Origin: CAVQGZ01 sp963712175
GTDB taxonomy: Bacteria > Actinomycetota > Actinomycetes > Jiangellales > Jiangellaceae
Assembly: GCA_963712175.1 (NCBI GenBank)
Contig: CAVQGZ010000001.1
Location: 124,001-188,000, forward strand
DNA length: 64,000 nucleotides
Direction of reading: 5' to 3'
Part shown: in pieces, positions 1 through 8,143 of the stretch
Position numbering within the stretch: position 1 is the first letter of the stretch
Layout of the letters: every line of letters begins with the position of its first letter
Made by a program: the position numbers and the translations under genes
Notes under the pieces: generated by a model
What the model was told of the DNA's origin: nothing
Databases searched by the model: none
The model's input: only the letters and a program-made list of their open reading frames with translations

Positions 1-490
1 CGACGCTGCCCTGACCGGCCACGATGTCGGGGTGGTCGAACGGGTGCACGAAGACCGCACGCGTCTCCTCGGCGAAGGCAAGGGCCGCTTGCACGGCTGT
101 GTCGACCGTCGTCCCCGCGAAGCGGACCTGCGCGCCGTACCCGCGGGTGGCGCGCTCCTTGACCAGCGACGCCCCCTCCGGCATGAACACGGTCGCCGGC
201 GTGTCGAGAAGCGATGCTGCCAGAGCCACTCCTTGCGCGTGGTTGCCGGCGCTGGCCGCCACGACGCCGCGAGCGCGCTCGTCCGGGGACAGGCGGGCGA
301 CGCGGGTGTAGGCGCCGCGGATCTTGAACGACCCGGCTCGCTGCAGGTTCTCGCACTTGAGGTGGACCGGAACGCCCAGATGCTCACTCAGCCACCGCGC
401 CCCCTCGACCGGGGTTCGCCGCACGACCGGGGCCATCGTCCCGGCTGCTCGCACAGCGTCGAGCGCTGTTCGCGTCACCAAGTCCTCCAC
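1..490 (-). CDS. ilvA: Threonine dehydratase, N-terminal part (runs off window)
   Basis: PLP-dependent deamination of threonine to 2-oxobutyrate, either the first step of isoleucine synthesis or catabolic. About 163 residues are visible. They include an RTPV segment near residue 22, then CENLQRAGSFKIRGAY, whose lysine is the family's Schiff-base residue, and SAGNHAQGVA, the glycine/asparagine phosphate-binding loop. I chose GTG at 490 because GGAGGGG lies about 13 bases upstream; TTG at 481 and GTG at 478 are alternatives. The regulatory C-terminus is outside the window, so biosynthetic and catabolic types cannot be told apart. It is divergent from the marR gene. Confidence 0.88.
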   Translation of the reverse strand, partial: MEDLVTRTALDAVRAAGTMAPVVRRTPVEGARWLSEHLGVPVHLKCENLQRAGSFKIRGAYTRVARLSPDERARGVVAASAGNHAQGVALAASLLDTPATVFMPEGASLVKERATRGYGAQVRFAGTTVDTAVQAALAFAEETRAVFVHPFDHPDIVAGQGSV

Positions 491-568
491 CTCAGCCAGT
501 CTGCCCCTCCCGGACACGCGGCGGGGGCGGCGAGGCGATCTCGGATGCGGGGCAGGACGGCGCGGGCT

Positions 569-592
569 TATTGTTGCGTGGTGCAAGCAACA
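569..592 (+). promoter_or_regulatory. marR -10 box with overlapping inverted-repeat operator
   Basis: TATTGT at 569-574 fits a -10 hexamer six bases before GTG 581. An inverted repeat TGTTGC (572-577), N9, GCAACA (587-592) overlaps the box and the start codon, with an inner TTGC/GCAA pair at 574-586. This is the kind of site MarR dimers occupy, so autorepression is inferred. Confidence 0.6.
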
Positions 593-1054
593 GTCTCGTC
601 CCCTCCAGCCGCGGTGTGCCCGGCGCTGGACACGACGTCAACGCTGGTAGCCGACCTCTTCCGGATCGCCCGTCGGTTGCGCCGAAGCGGTGGACCCGCG
701 CAGATCGACATCGCGGCGCTCATGCTCCTGCACCGGCTGGCCTTCGACGGGCCCAAGCGGTCTGCCGACCTGGCCGCCGACGTCGGCCTGGACACGTCCA
801 CGGTGAGCCGGCACGTCAAGGCTCTCGACGACGCCGGTCTCGTCACGCGTGAGCCCGATCCGGCCGACGGGCGGTCGTTCCGGCTGAGCGTGACGTCGCG
901 GGGAACCGAGGAGATGGTTGCGGCCCTGCGGCGGCGGGAGCGCAGCGTCGAGGAGGCCCTGCGTCCCTGGGAGGACGCGGACGTCGCGGTACTGCGAACG
1001 CTTCTCGGCCGCCTGGCCGACGACCTTGAACGAATCGGTGAGGAGACACGATGA
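581..1054 (+). CDS. MarR-family transcriptional regulator
   Basis: A winged-helix dimeric repressor of about 157 residues, the usual MarR length. The helix-turn-helix covers roughly residues 45-85 (SADLAADVGLDTSTVSRHVK), followed by the wing with DPADGRS, a hallmark of the family. GTG 581 was chosen because TATTGT sits six bases upstream and no ribosome-binding site precedes it, which suggests a leaderless mRNA. GTG 578 and ATG 545 are in-frame alternatives. The stop overlaps an ATG (ATGA at 1051-1054) that probably starts the MFS gene, so regulator and exporters form one operon. It likely controls itself and the two exporters in response to a small ligand. Confidence 0.85.
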   Translation: MQATVSSPPAAVCPALDTTSTLVADLFRIARRLRRSGGPAQIDIAALMLLHRLAFDGPKRSADLAADVGLDTSTVSRHVKALDDAGLVTREPDPADGRSFRLSVTSRGTEEMVAALRRRERSVEEALRPWEDADVAVLRTLLGRLADDLERIGEETR

Positions 1055-1124
1055 GCGGCACGACACCCCGTCGGAGCAGCCCGCTGCTGCGGTCGAGGCG
1101 ATAGGCGCGGAGAAGTCGGGCGCC

Positions 1125-2642
1125 ATGACCCACCGAGAGGTGCTCGTCGTGATCGGCGGGCTCATGGTCGGGCTGTTCCTGGCCGCCCTCGACCAGACCA
1201 TCGTGGCCACTGCCCTGCCGACGATCGTGGGTGAGCTCGGCGGCATCGAGCAGTACTCCTGGACGGTGACGGCGTACCTGCTCACAGCGACGGCGTCGAC
1301 GCCGCTGTACGGGAAGATCGGCGACCTCTACGGGCGCAAGTCGGTCTTCCAGGCCGCTGTGGTGATCTTCATCGGCGGCTCGCTGATCTCAGCCGTCGCC
1401 ACGAACATGGGCGTCCTCATCGCCGGTCGCGCGGTCCAGGGGCTGGGCGCCGGTGGCCTGATCGCGTTGACCCTCGCCATCGTCGGCGACATCGTGAGCC
1501 CGCGAGAGAGGGGCCGGTACCAGGGCCTGTTCGGCGCCGTCTTCGGCATCTCGAGCGTGCTCGGGCCGCTGCTGGGGGGCTTCTTCACCGAGTCGCTCTC
1601 GTGGCGCCTGGTGTTCTGGATCAACGTGCCGTTGGGTCTCGTCGCGCTGTTCACGATCCAGCGCACGCTGCATTTGCCGAAGAAGCGTGTCGAGCACTCG
1701 ATCGACTACGTGGGAGCGGGCCTCATCGTGGCAGCAGTGAGCGCGATCCTGCTCGTCACCGTCTGGGGCGGCAACCAGTACGAGTGGAGCTCGCCGATGA
1801 TCATCGGGCTGGCGACCCTCGGCCTGGCGCTCGTTGCCGTCTTCATCGCCTGGGAGCTGCGGGTGCCCGAACCCCTGCTCCCCATGCGCCTGTTCAAGAA
1901 CCCCGTGTTCAGCAACACGAGCGCGGTCAGCTTCATGTTCGGCTTCGCGTTCTTCGGTGCCATCATCTACCTGCCCGTCTACCTGCAGGTGGTTCGCGGC
2001 TACGGCCCCACGGCGTCGGGGCTGCTGCTGCTCCCCCTGGTTCTCGGGATCTTCATCACCTCGACCGGCTCCGGGCAGCTGATCACCCGAACCGGCCACT
2101 ACAAGATCTACCCGGTGGTCGGGCTGGCAATCATCCCGCTCGCGATGCTGTGGCTGTCCGCCCTCGAGGTCGACACCCCGATGTGGAACGTGTCGCTGCG
2201 CGTGTTCGTCCTGGGCTTCGGCCTCGGACTGGTGATCCAGACCCTGGTCGTGGCAGTTCAGAACGCTGTCGAGCCGCGTGACCTGGGCGTCGCGACCAGC
2301 AGCAACACCTTCTTCCGGTCCATGGGTGGGGCCATCGGCACGGCCGTGTTCGGGTCGGTGCTCACGAGCACGCTCACCGCCTCGCTCGCCGACAAGTTCC
2401 CCGGCGGCACACCCCCCGGCGTGGACCCGTCGGCGATCTCCGGCACCCCCGAGGCGATCCAGGCGCTGCCCGACGTCGTCAAGGAGCCACTGCTGGAGTC
2501 GTTCATGGAGGCCATCGACCGCGTCTTCGTGGTCGGTGTGCCCGTCGTGATCGTTGCGTTCGTCCTGATCCTGTTCCTCAGGGAGATCCCGCTGCGTGAG
2601 ACCTCCGGCCTGCAGGAGTCCGCAGCCGAACCGATGGCGTGA
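1125..2642 (+). CDS. MFS exporter, DHA2 family (14 membrane helices)
   Basis: Proton-coupled drug or metabolite exporter in the cytoplasmic membrane. LDQTIVATALPTIVGEL in the first helix is the DHA2 signature, followed by the loop motif GKIGDLYGRK. About 505 residues carry hydrophobic stretches consistent with 14 helices and a large periplasmic loop near residues 430-470. ATG 1125 has GGAGAAG ten bases upstream. The true start may instead be ATG 1051, which overlaps the marR stop: codons 1058-1124 in this frame encode HDTPSEQPAAAVEAIGAEKS, a believable N-terminal tail, but ATG 1051 is one base out of register. The final TGA overlaps GTG 2639 of the next transporter. Confidence 0.88.
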   Translation: MTHREVLVVIGGLMVGLFLAALDQTIVATALPTIVGELGGIEQYSWTVTAYLLTATASTPLYGKIGDLYGRKSVFQAAVVIFIGGSLISAVATNMGVLIAGRAVQGLGAGGLIALTLAIVGDIVSPRERGRYQGLFGAVFGISSVLGPLLGGFFTESLSWRLVFWINVPLGLVALFTIQRTLHLPKKRVEHSIDYVGAGLIVAAVSAILLVTVWGGNQYEWSSPMIIGLATLGLALVAVFIAWELRVPEPLLPMRLFKNPVFSNTSAVSFMFGFAFFGAIIYLPVYLQVVRGYGPTASGLLLLPLVLGIFITSTGSGQLITRTGHYKIYPVVGLAIIPLAMLWLSALEVDTPMWNVSLRVFVLGFGLGLVIQTLVVAVQNAVEPRDLGVATSSNTFFRSMGGAIGTAVFGSVLTSTLTASLADKFPGGTPPGVDPSAISGTPEAIQALPDVVKEPLLESFMEAIDRVFVVGVPVVIVAFVLILFLREIPLRETSGLQESAAEPMA

Positions 2643-3868
2643 TCGGCGCGGCTCCACGGCGCGGCCTGCGCCGAGTTCTGGGAGACCTGCCGCTCGATGT
2701 CGCCGTCCTCACGTCGATCGCGTTCGCGGTGGCTATCGGCTTCGGCATCGTGGCGCCGGTGATCCCGCTGTACGCGCGGGAGTTCGGGGTGGGACCGGCA
2801 CTCGCCGGCGCCGTCGTGTCCGTCTTCGCGGGCATGCGCCTCGTGTCGGCCCTGCTGGGCGGACGTCTCGTCGATCGGTTCTCCGAGCGCTCCGTCCTCA
2901 CCACCGGACTGGTGATCGTGGCGGTCTCGAGCCTGTTGGCCGGGGCGGCACAGTCCTACGCCCAGCTGCTCGTGCTGCGCGGGGCGGGTGGCGTGGGGTC
3001 GGCCATGTTCACCGTGTCGGCGTTCGCGCTGATGTACCGAGTGGTCGACCCCGGCCTACGCGGACGTGCCGCAGGGCTCATCCAGGGCGGCTTCCTGCTG
3101 GGTGGCATCGCTGGGCCGGCGTTCGGCGGCCTGCTCGCTGAGGTCTCCTTGCGGGCGCCCTTCTTCGTCTACGCCGTCACGCTGGGCGCGGCTGCCCTGA
3201 TCTCAGCGTTCGCGCTGCGCCATGCAGCGCGGGCTCGACGAGAAGAGCGACCGGACGAGCCGGTACCACCGACCACGACGCTGCGCACGGCGCTCAGGTC
3301 GCGCGCCTACATCGCCGCGCTGGTGACGCAGGTCGGGACGGGCTGGGCGCTGTTCGGCATCCGCTCGTCGCTCATCCCGCTGTTCGTCGCTGACTCCCTC
3401 GGGCTGTCGGCACGCTGGGTCGGCATCGGCTTCGTCCTCAGCGCCGCCGTCCAGGGAGCCCTGCTGATCCCCGCCGGACGTTTCGTGGACACGGTGGGGC
3501 GTCGACCAGCAATGGTCGGTGGCGGGGTCGTGGCCACGGTGTCGATCGGGCTCCTCGCGGTGTGGCCCACGCAAGCCGGGTTCCTGATCGCGATGGCCCT
3601 GTACGGGGCAGGCGCTGCCCTGCTGGGAACGGCGCCGGCCGCTGTGGTCGGTGACGTCGTCGGTGCTCGCGGAGGCACCGTGGTCGCGGTGTCGCAGATG
3701 GCCTCCGACCTCGGGGCGATCGTGGGGCCACTGGTCGCCGGGCTGCTCGTGCAGTCCGGCTCGTACACGCTCGCGTTCTCCGTGACCGCCGCCGTCATCG
3801 CCACAGGTGCGCTCGTCAGCACGACGATGCCCGAGACCAGGCGCGAGGCGGCGCCGGCGCCGAGCTGA
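2639..3868 (+). CDS. MFS transporter (12 membrane helices)
   Basis: A second major-facilitator protein of 409 residues, with two six-helix halves separated by a charged loop around residues 195-220 (RRERPDEP). The loop-2/3 motif reads GGRLVDRFSERS. It looks like a DHA1-type exporter, but the substrate cannot be read from sequence. GTG 2639 shares GTGA with the upstream stop, so translation is probably coupled and both pumps fall under the MarR promoter. It ends 17 bases before a convergent lytic transglycosylase gene. Confidence 0.86.
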   Translation: MIGAAPRRGLRRVLGDLPLDVAVLTSIAFAVAIGFGIVAPVIPLYAREFGVGPALAGAVVSVFAGMRLVSALLGGRLVDRFSERSVLTTGLVIVAVSSLLAGAAQSYAQLLVLRGAGGVGSAMFTVSAFALMYRVVDPGLRGRAAGLIQGGFLLGGIAGPAFGGLLAEVSLRAPFFVYAVTLGAAALISAFALRHAARARREERPDEPVPPTTTLRTALRSRAYIAALVTQVGTGWALFGIRSSLIPLFVADSLGLSARWVGIGFVLSAAVQGALLIPAGRFVDTVGRRPAMVGGGVVATVSIGLLAVWPTQAGFLIAMALYGAGAALLGTAPAAVVGDVVGARGGTVVAVSQMASDLGAIVGPLVAGLLVQSGSYTLAFSVTAAVIATGALVSTTMPETRREAAPAPS

Positions 3869-3885
3869 CCCGACCGTCGACCTGC

Positions 3886-5016
3886 CTACTCGGTCGGCGT
3901 CGCGGTCGCGGTGGGAGTAGCCGCGGGCGTCGGCGTGGCCGTCGGGGTGGGCGTTGCCGTGGGCGTCGGGGTCGGCGTCGGGGTCGGTGCCGGTACCGGC
4001 GTGGGCGTCGAGGTCGGCGTCGACGTCGGTGCCGGCGTGGGCGTCGAGGTCGGCGTCGACGTCGGTGCCGGCGTGGCCGTCGTGGGCTTGGGGGTGGGCT
4101 CCGTCGCGGCCGGCTCGCTCGCGGTGACCGGTGCGGTCTCGGCGTCCTCAGCAGGTGGCGGCTCGGGGTCATCGACGACAGTGACCCGTCCGGCGTACCC
4201 GTCCGCCCAGGCCAGCACCGCGTCGGCGTAGGCACCGGAGTTGTTGTACCTCAGGATCGCGGCACGCAGCTGATCGGTCCGGCTCAGGTCTCCGCCGTGC
4301 GCGCACAGGTAGCGCGCCGTGGCTGCCGCGGCGTCATCGATGTCGTGGGGGTTGGCCGAACCGTCACCGTCAGCGTCCACGCCGATCCAGGCCCAGGTGC
4401 CGGGGATGAACTGCAGAGGGCCCACTGCCCGATCCCACTCGGGATCCTCGTCGAGCCGCCCGTCGTCCGTGTCGCGGATCGCTGCGAAGGGCGACCCGTC
4501 AAGGACGGGGCCCAGGATGGGCTCCCAGGTCCGTCCGTCGGGGTAGAGCTGGCCGCCTCGGGCATGGCCGGACTCGGCCCGGCCGATGGCCGCGACGACC
4601 TCCCACTCGAGGTTGCAGCGCGCTCCGTACCGTGCGGCTCCGGCCTGGTAGGCCGTCAGCGCCCGTTGCGGGATGCCCAGGGGCCCGGTGGGGGACGGAC
4701 CCCCCGGAGGTGGCTCGAACGCGGCTGCCTCAGCCTGGGCGGCCTCCACCTCGGGCTCTGGTTCGGCCGGCTCGTCAGGCGTGGTGTCGTCGGTAGACGG
4801 CTCCAGCGCCGCGGACGTCTCGGCGTGGGCGAGATGCTCGTTCGGGTTCTGCGCGGTGACGTCGCTCGTCGTCGGCTCGCGAACAGCCAGCACCTCGAAG
4901 GAGGCAACCAGCGGTTCCGGCTCGCTTGGCTCCAGCTCACTGGCGGCAGCCGCGGCCCCGCCGACGGCGGCCAGCGTCAGGCCCACAGCGGCGAGAAGAG
5001 CCGGTGCCCGAGCCAA
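3886..5016 (-). CDS. Secreted lytic murein transglycosylase with Thr-Pro-rich tail
   Basis: Predicted to cleave peptidoglycan glycan strands outside the membrane. Residues 1-26 form an Ala-rich signal or anchor helix, and 27-115 an acidic, Pro/Glu-rich linker. Residues 125-275 are a lysozyme-like SLT domain: RAESGHARGG supplies the catalytic Glu, and VGPLQFIPGTWAWIG plus a DADGDG turn match the MltB/SLT_2 type. The tail is almost pure T/P/A/V, with a perfect DNA tandem repeat. The start is TTG 5016 with GGGAGGG six bases upstream. The tail may span or attach to the cell wall (inference). It lies downstream of metB in the same direction. Confidence 0.83.
   Translation of the reverse strand: MARAPALLAAVGLTLAAVGGAAAAASELEPSEPEPLVASFEVLAVREPTTSDVTAQNPNEHLAHAETSAALEPSTDDTTPDEPAEPEPEVEAAQAEAAAFEPPPGGPSPTGPLGIPQRALTAYQAGAARYGARCNLEWEVVAAIGRAESGHARGGQLYPDGRTWEPILGPVLDGSPFAAIRDTDDGRLDEDPEWDRAVGPLQFIPGTWAWIGVDADGDGSANPHDIDDAAAATARYLCAHGGDLSRTDQLRAAILRYNNSGAYADAVLAWADGYAGRVTVVDDPEPPPAEDAETAPVTASEPAATEPTPKPTTATPAPTSTPTSTPTPAPTSTPTSTPTPVPAPTPTPTPTPTATPTPTATPTPAATPTATATPTE
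4001..4072. repeat. 36-bp perfect tandem duplication in the Thr-Pro tail
   Basis: Two identical 36-base units (4001-4036 and 4037-4072) encode a doubled 12-residue block, APTSTPTSTPTP. The flanking T-P repeats are looser. The identity suggests recent slippage or unequal exchange, so the tail length is probably variable between strains. Confidence 0.9.
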
Positions 5017-5061
5017 GGCGCCCTCCCGGTCGAGTAGCGGTCACCGACCGCTGCCTAGACG

Positions 5062-6203
5062 CTACTCGCTCAGCGCCCACCGCACATCGTCTACGAGATC
5101 GTCGGTCGACTCGATCCCGACCGACAGCCGCACCAGGTCGCCCGGAACCTCGAGCGGCGAACCCTGAACGCTGGCATGGGTCATCTGACCCGGGAGCTCG
5201 ATCAGCGACTCCACCCCGCCCAGGGACTCCGCGAGCGTGAACAGCCGCGTCCGCGAGCACACCTGCGCGGCCGCGTCCGCCCCGCCGGCGACACGAAATG
5301 AGATCATGGCACCGAAGCGGCTCATCTGCCGCACGGCGACGTCGTGCCCGCGGTTGCCCGCCAGGCCCGGGTACAGCACCTGCGTCACCCGTGGGTGCTC
5401 GGCCAGGACGCGCACGATCGCCTCGGCGTTGTCGCAGTGCCGCTGCATCCGCACGCCGAGCGTCTTGATCCCGCGCAAGGTGAGGAACGCGTCGAACGGG
5501 CCGTTCACCGCCCCCATCGCGTTCTGGTGGAACTCCAGCGCCGCTGCGACCTCGTCGTCATCGACCACCAGAGCCCCCCCGACGACGTCGGAGTGCCCCC
5601 CCAGGTACTTCGTCGTCGAGTGCAGGACGACGTCGGCCCCGAGGCGCAACGGCTGCTGCAGGACGGGCGTCGCGAAGGTGTTGTCGACGACGAGCCGGGC
5701 CCCACCCCGATGTGCGAGGTCAGCCAGGGCAGTGATGTCAGCGACCGTGAGCAGCGGGTTCGTGGGTGTCTCCGCCCACACCAGCCGCGTGTCCTCCTCG
5801 ACGGCGGCGGCCACGGCTGCCAGGTCGTCCAGCGGCGCAGGCGTGAACCGGATGCCCCACCTGGCTAGGACGCGGGCAAACAGCCGGTAGGTCCCGCCGT
5901 AGGCGTCATCCGGGATCACCACGTGGTCGCCCGGCTGCAGCAGCGCCCGGATCAGCGTGTCCTCAGCCGCCATCCCGGAGGCGAAGGCGAAGCCGCTGCT
6001 GCCGGCTTCCAGTGCGGCGACGCAGTCCTGCAGCGCGGTCCGGGTCGGGTTGCCGCTGCGCGAGTAGTCGTAGCCGATCCGAGCCCGGTACGCATCACGC
6101 CGACGCCGTCCTGGGCGTACGTGCTGGTGGCGTAGATGGGGACGTTGACTGCGCCCGTCGCCGGGTCCGGCTCCTGGCCGGCGTGGATGGCGAGCGTGTC
6201 CAA
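5062..6203 (-). pseudogene. metB: Cystathionine gamma-synthase, frame-broken near its N-terminus
   Basis: A PLP enzyme joining an activated homoserine ester to cysteine to give cystathionine. The long C-terminal frame (from about 6085 down) carries GYDYSRSGNPTRTALQ, the VDNTFATP region and HSTTKYLGGHSDVVGG, whose lysine binds PLP. The first roughly 35 residues (DTLAIHAGQEPDPATGAVNV, YATSTYAQDGVG) are encoded in another frame. One missing base near 6083-6095 would restore a 380-residue protein, normal for MetB. TTG 6203 has GGAG six bases upstream. This N-terminal segment also runs in frame from the ASCH protein upstream. A sequencing deletion is more likely than a true pseudogene. Confidence 0.8.
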
Positions 6204-6599
6204 CCCCTGCTCCAGGTGGAACCAGATCAGCTCGACCTCGCTGGCGTCCGTGACCTGGTACCCGACCGATGCCCAGTAGTCGCGGTGTGCCTGGCGCCAG
6301 TGCTCGAGCGAGGTGAACCCCTCGCCCTCGTCCTGGGCGAACGACCAGTCGACGTCGGCGAGCCGGCGGCGTTCCACCCGGTCGACGACGACAACGCCGA
6401 CCCTGGTTCGGCTGTCGTCGACGAGCGCCAGGCGCTCGCCTACCTGCTCGGTCGGCTCTGCTTCGTCCTCGTGCTGGTTGACGAGCCCGGCTGTGGCCGT
6501 CTTGCGTCCGGCCAGCACGAGGCCGTTGAGCCCGGCACGCATCTCGCCCGGGCTGCCGAGCTCCATCGTGCGAAGGCCGTCCACCATCGGAGGGGTCAT
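6204..6599 (-). CDS. ASCH-domain protein running in frame into MetB
   Basis: ASCH domains are small beta-barrels related to PUA folds and are thought to bind RNA or modified nucleosides. Visible features are GLVLAGRKTATAGL near residue 25, RVGVVVVDRVERRRLADVDW, FAQDEGEGFTSLEHWRQAH and an ending ELIWFHLE, all typical of the 130-150 residue family. ATG 6599 is the start; no strong ribosome site is visible. There is no stop codon where the domain ends, and the frame continues into MetB residues to about 5952. It could be a true fusion or a second base error at the junction. It is divergent from msrA. Confidence 0.68.
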
Positions 6600-6714
6600 G
6601 GCCGAACCCGATCATCTGCGACGGTGCTACGGCAAGTCGCGGAACACCGCTGGTGCGACGAGGGTTGAGTGACTACCGGGGCTCGCGCCTATGACGATGA
6701 CCAAGGAGACAGCC

Positions 6715-7428
6715 GTGTTCGACTTCATCTTCGGCAGCAGCGCCCTGAAGACGCGCCTCGTGGAGCCAGCGGAGTCCCTTCGCGGACGCTCGGAGCGGCC
6801 CTACCGTCTCTCCGGCACCCACACGGTTCTGGGTACGCCCATCGAGGCCGAGCCGCCCGCCGGCATGTCCGAGATCGTGGTGGCCATGGGGTGCTTCTGG
6901 GGCGCCGAGCGGCTGTTCTGGCAGACCGACGGGATCTGGACGACAGCCGTCGGCTACGCCGGTGGCCACACACCCCACCCCACGTACGAGGAGACCTGCA
7001 CCGGGCAGACCGCCCACACCGAGGTGGTGCGCGTCGTCTTCGACCCGTCCGTGGTCTCCTTGGACGAGGTGCTACGCATCTTCTGGGAGGGTCACGACCC
7101 GACCCAGGGCATGCGCCAGGGCAACGACATGGGCACCCAGTATCGCTCCGCCATCTACTGGACGACCCCTGAGCAGCGCGACGCCGCCCTGCGCAGCCGC
7201 GACGCCTACGCCGAGCAGCTGCGTGCCGCCGGGTTGGGCGAGGTCACGACCGAGATCCGGCCGCTCTCACCCGAGCAGCCGGACGGCGCGGGGCCGCTCT
7301 ACTACGCCGAGGAGTACCACCAGCAGTACCTGCACAAGAACCCCAACGGCTACTGCGGACTCGGCGGCACCGGTGTGGCCTGCAGTCTGCCCGCCGCTGA
7401 GGCAGGACGTCCGACGCTGGAGCGCTGA
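6715..7428 (+). CDS. msrA: Peptide-methionine (S)-S-oxide reductase
   Basis: Reduces methionine-S-sulfoxide in proteins and free methionine as oxidative damage repair. The catalytic motif GCFWGAE places the nucleophilic Cys at about residue 60. TGQTAHTEVV, GNDMGTQYRSAIY and the C-terminal YCGLGGTGVAC with recycling cysteines follow. GTG 6715 is preferred because AAGGAG lies seven bases upstream, giving 237 residues; ATG 6691 is in frame but has no ribosome site. The roughly 50-residue N-terminal extension is common in actinobacterial members. It sits among methionine/cysteine genes and ends at a pair of hairpins. Confidence 0.93.
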   Translation: MFDFIFGSSALKTRLVEPAESLRGRSERPYRLSGTHTVLGTPIEAEPPAGMSEIVVAMGCFWGAERLFWQTDGIWTTAVGYAGGHTPHPTYEETCTGQTAHTEVVRVVFDPSVVSLDEVLRIFWEGHDPTQGMRQGNDMGTQYRSAIYWTTPEQRDAALRSRDAYAEQLRAAGLGEVTTEIRPLSPEQPDGAGPLYYAEEYHQQYLHKNPNGYCGLGGTGVACSLPAAEAGRPTLER

Positions 7429-7449
7429 GCCGGCGTCGATGGAGCCGGC

Positions 7450-7532
7450 GGTTCACCCCCGCAGTCGTGGGTGAACCCGTTGGTGCTGTGAGCGCACCAT
7501 CCGGTTCATCCATGCCCCCGGCAGCGAACCGG
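7450..7532. terminator. Two hairpins between convergent genes
   Basis: The first is a perfect 9-bp stem GGTTCACCC (7450-7458) / GGGTGAACC (7469-7477) with a 10-base loop. The second is an 8-bp stem TCCGGTTC (7500-7507) / GAACCGGA (7526-7533). Neither has a U tract, as is usual in high-GC actinobacteria. They probably terminate msrA from the left and the methyltransferase operon from the right. Confidence 0.6.
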
Positions 7533-7567
7533 AAGATCCATCCACACGCCTACCGGGCGCCATCCGG

Positions 7568-8143
7568 TCAGCCGCGACGGGCCCGCAGAACGACGTCGAT
7601 CGCCCGACCGTTGGGCGTGTCCCGGTCGACCTCCTCGAGGCGCTCGACGACCAGCGACTGCGCTGCCTCCGCGTACAGCTCCTCATCCTGCAGCCGGTCT
7701 GCCTCGGACGGGCCGCCGACGCCGTCGGCGAGGTTGCGCACCGCGTGACCGATGACGACGAGATGCCCACCCGGCGCCACCCACGACGCCGCGTGGTCCA
7801 GCACCCGGCGCATCGCCTGACGGGGCAGGTGCAGGTAGCACAGCAGGACGAGGTCGAAGCACTCCTGCGGCGCGTAGCTGGTCACATCGGCGACCTGCCA
7901 GTCGATCCGGTCGCCGCCCGGGCGGGCGCGTCCACGCTCGACGGCGACCGACGAGAAGTCCACCGCCGTGACCTGCCAGCCCTGCTCGGCCAGCCAGAGT
8001 GCGTTGCGTCCCTCGCCGGCGGCCACGTCGAGGGCTGCGCCCGGCGTCAGGTCGCTGGTGAGGGTCACGACGAACGCGTTGGGCTCGGCGGACCACACCA
8101 TGTCCGACTCGCTGTACCGGTCGTCCCACTGCTCAGCGTCCAC
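7568..8143 (-). CDS. Class I SAM-dependent methyltransferase
   Basis: 191 residues with SAM motif I as LDVAAGEGRNALWL (about residues 39-52), a following acidic VTAVDFS and motif IV-like FDLVLLCYLHLPR. It resembles TehB/thiopurine-type small-molecule methyltransferases, and the substrate is not evident. GTG 8143 is preferred over GTG 8149 because AGGAGG is five bases upstream of it. The start region overlaps the end of cbs by 11 bases, implying translational coupling. A role close to homocysteine or other thiol metabolism is an inference from context only. Confidence 0.8.
   Translation of the reverse strand: MDAEQWDDRYSESDMVWSAEPNAFVVTLTSDLTPGAALDVAAGEGRNALWLAEQGWQVTAVDFSSVAVERGRARPGGDRIDWQVADVTSYAPQECFDLVLLCYLHLPRQAMRRVLDHAASWVAPGGHLVVIGHAVRNLADGVGGPSEADRLQDEELYAEAAQSLVVERLEEVDRDTPNGRAIDVVLRARRG

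Noticed and set aside
1051..1104. Short 17-codon frame starting at ATG 1051 as a leader peptide
   Set aside because: Better explained as the true MFS start thrown out of frame by one base, since the next frame encodes a plausible N-terminal tail.
1389..2657. Long open frame on the minus strand antisense to the first MFS gene
   Set aside because: Composition is His/Asp/Arg/Gln-rich with no fold, and it mirrors the real gene's third-position GC bias. Similar shadows occur opposite the mutase, permease and GH2 genes (32739-34172, 46280-47935, 61939-63243).
4001..4072. Possible CRISPR-like repeats
   Set aside because: Only two adjacent units without spacers, inside a coding region.
3911..4231. 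Gly-Val repeat protein on the plus strand
   Set aside because: It is the reverse complement of the Thr-Pro tail of the transglycosylase; no ribosome site and no independent signal.
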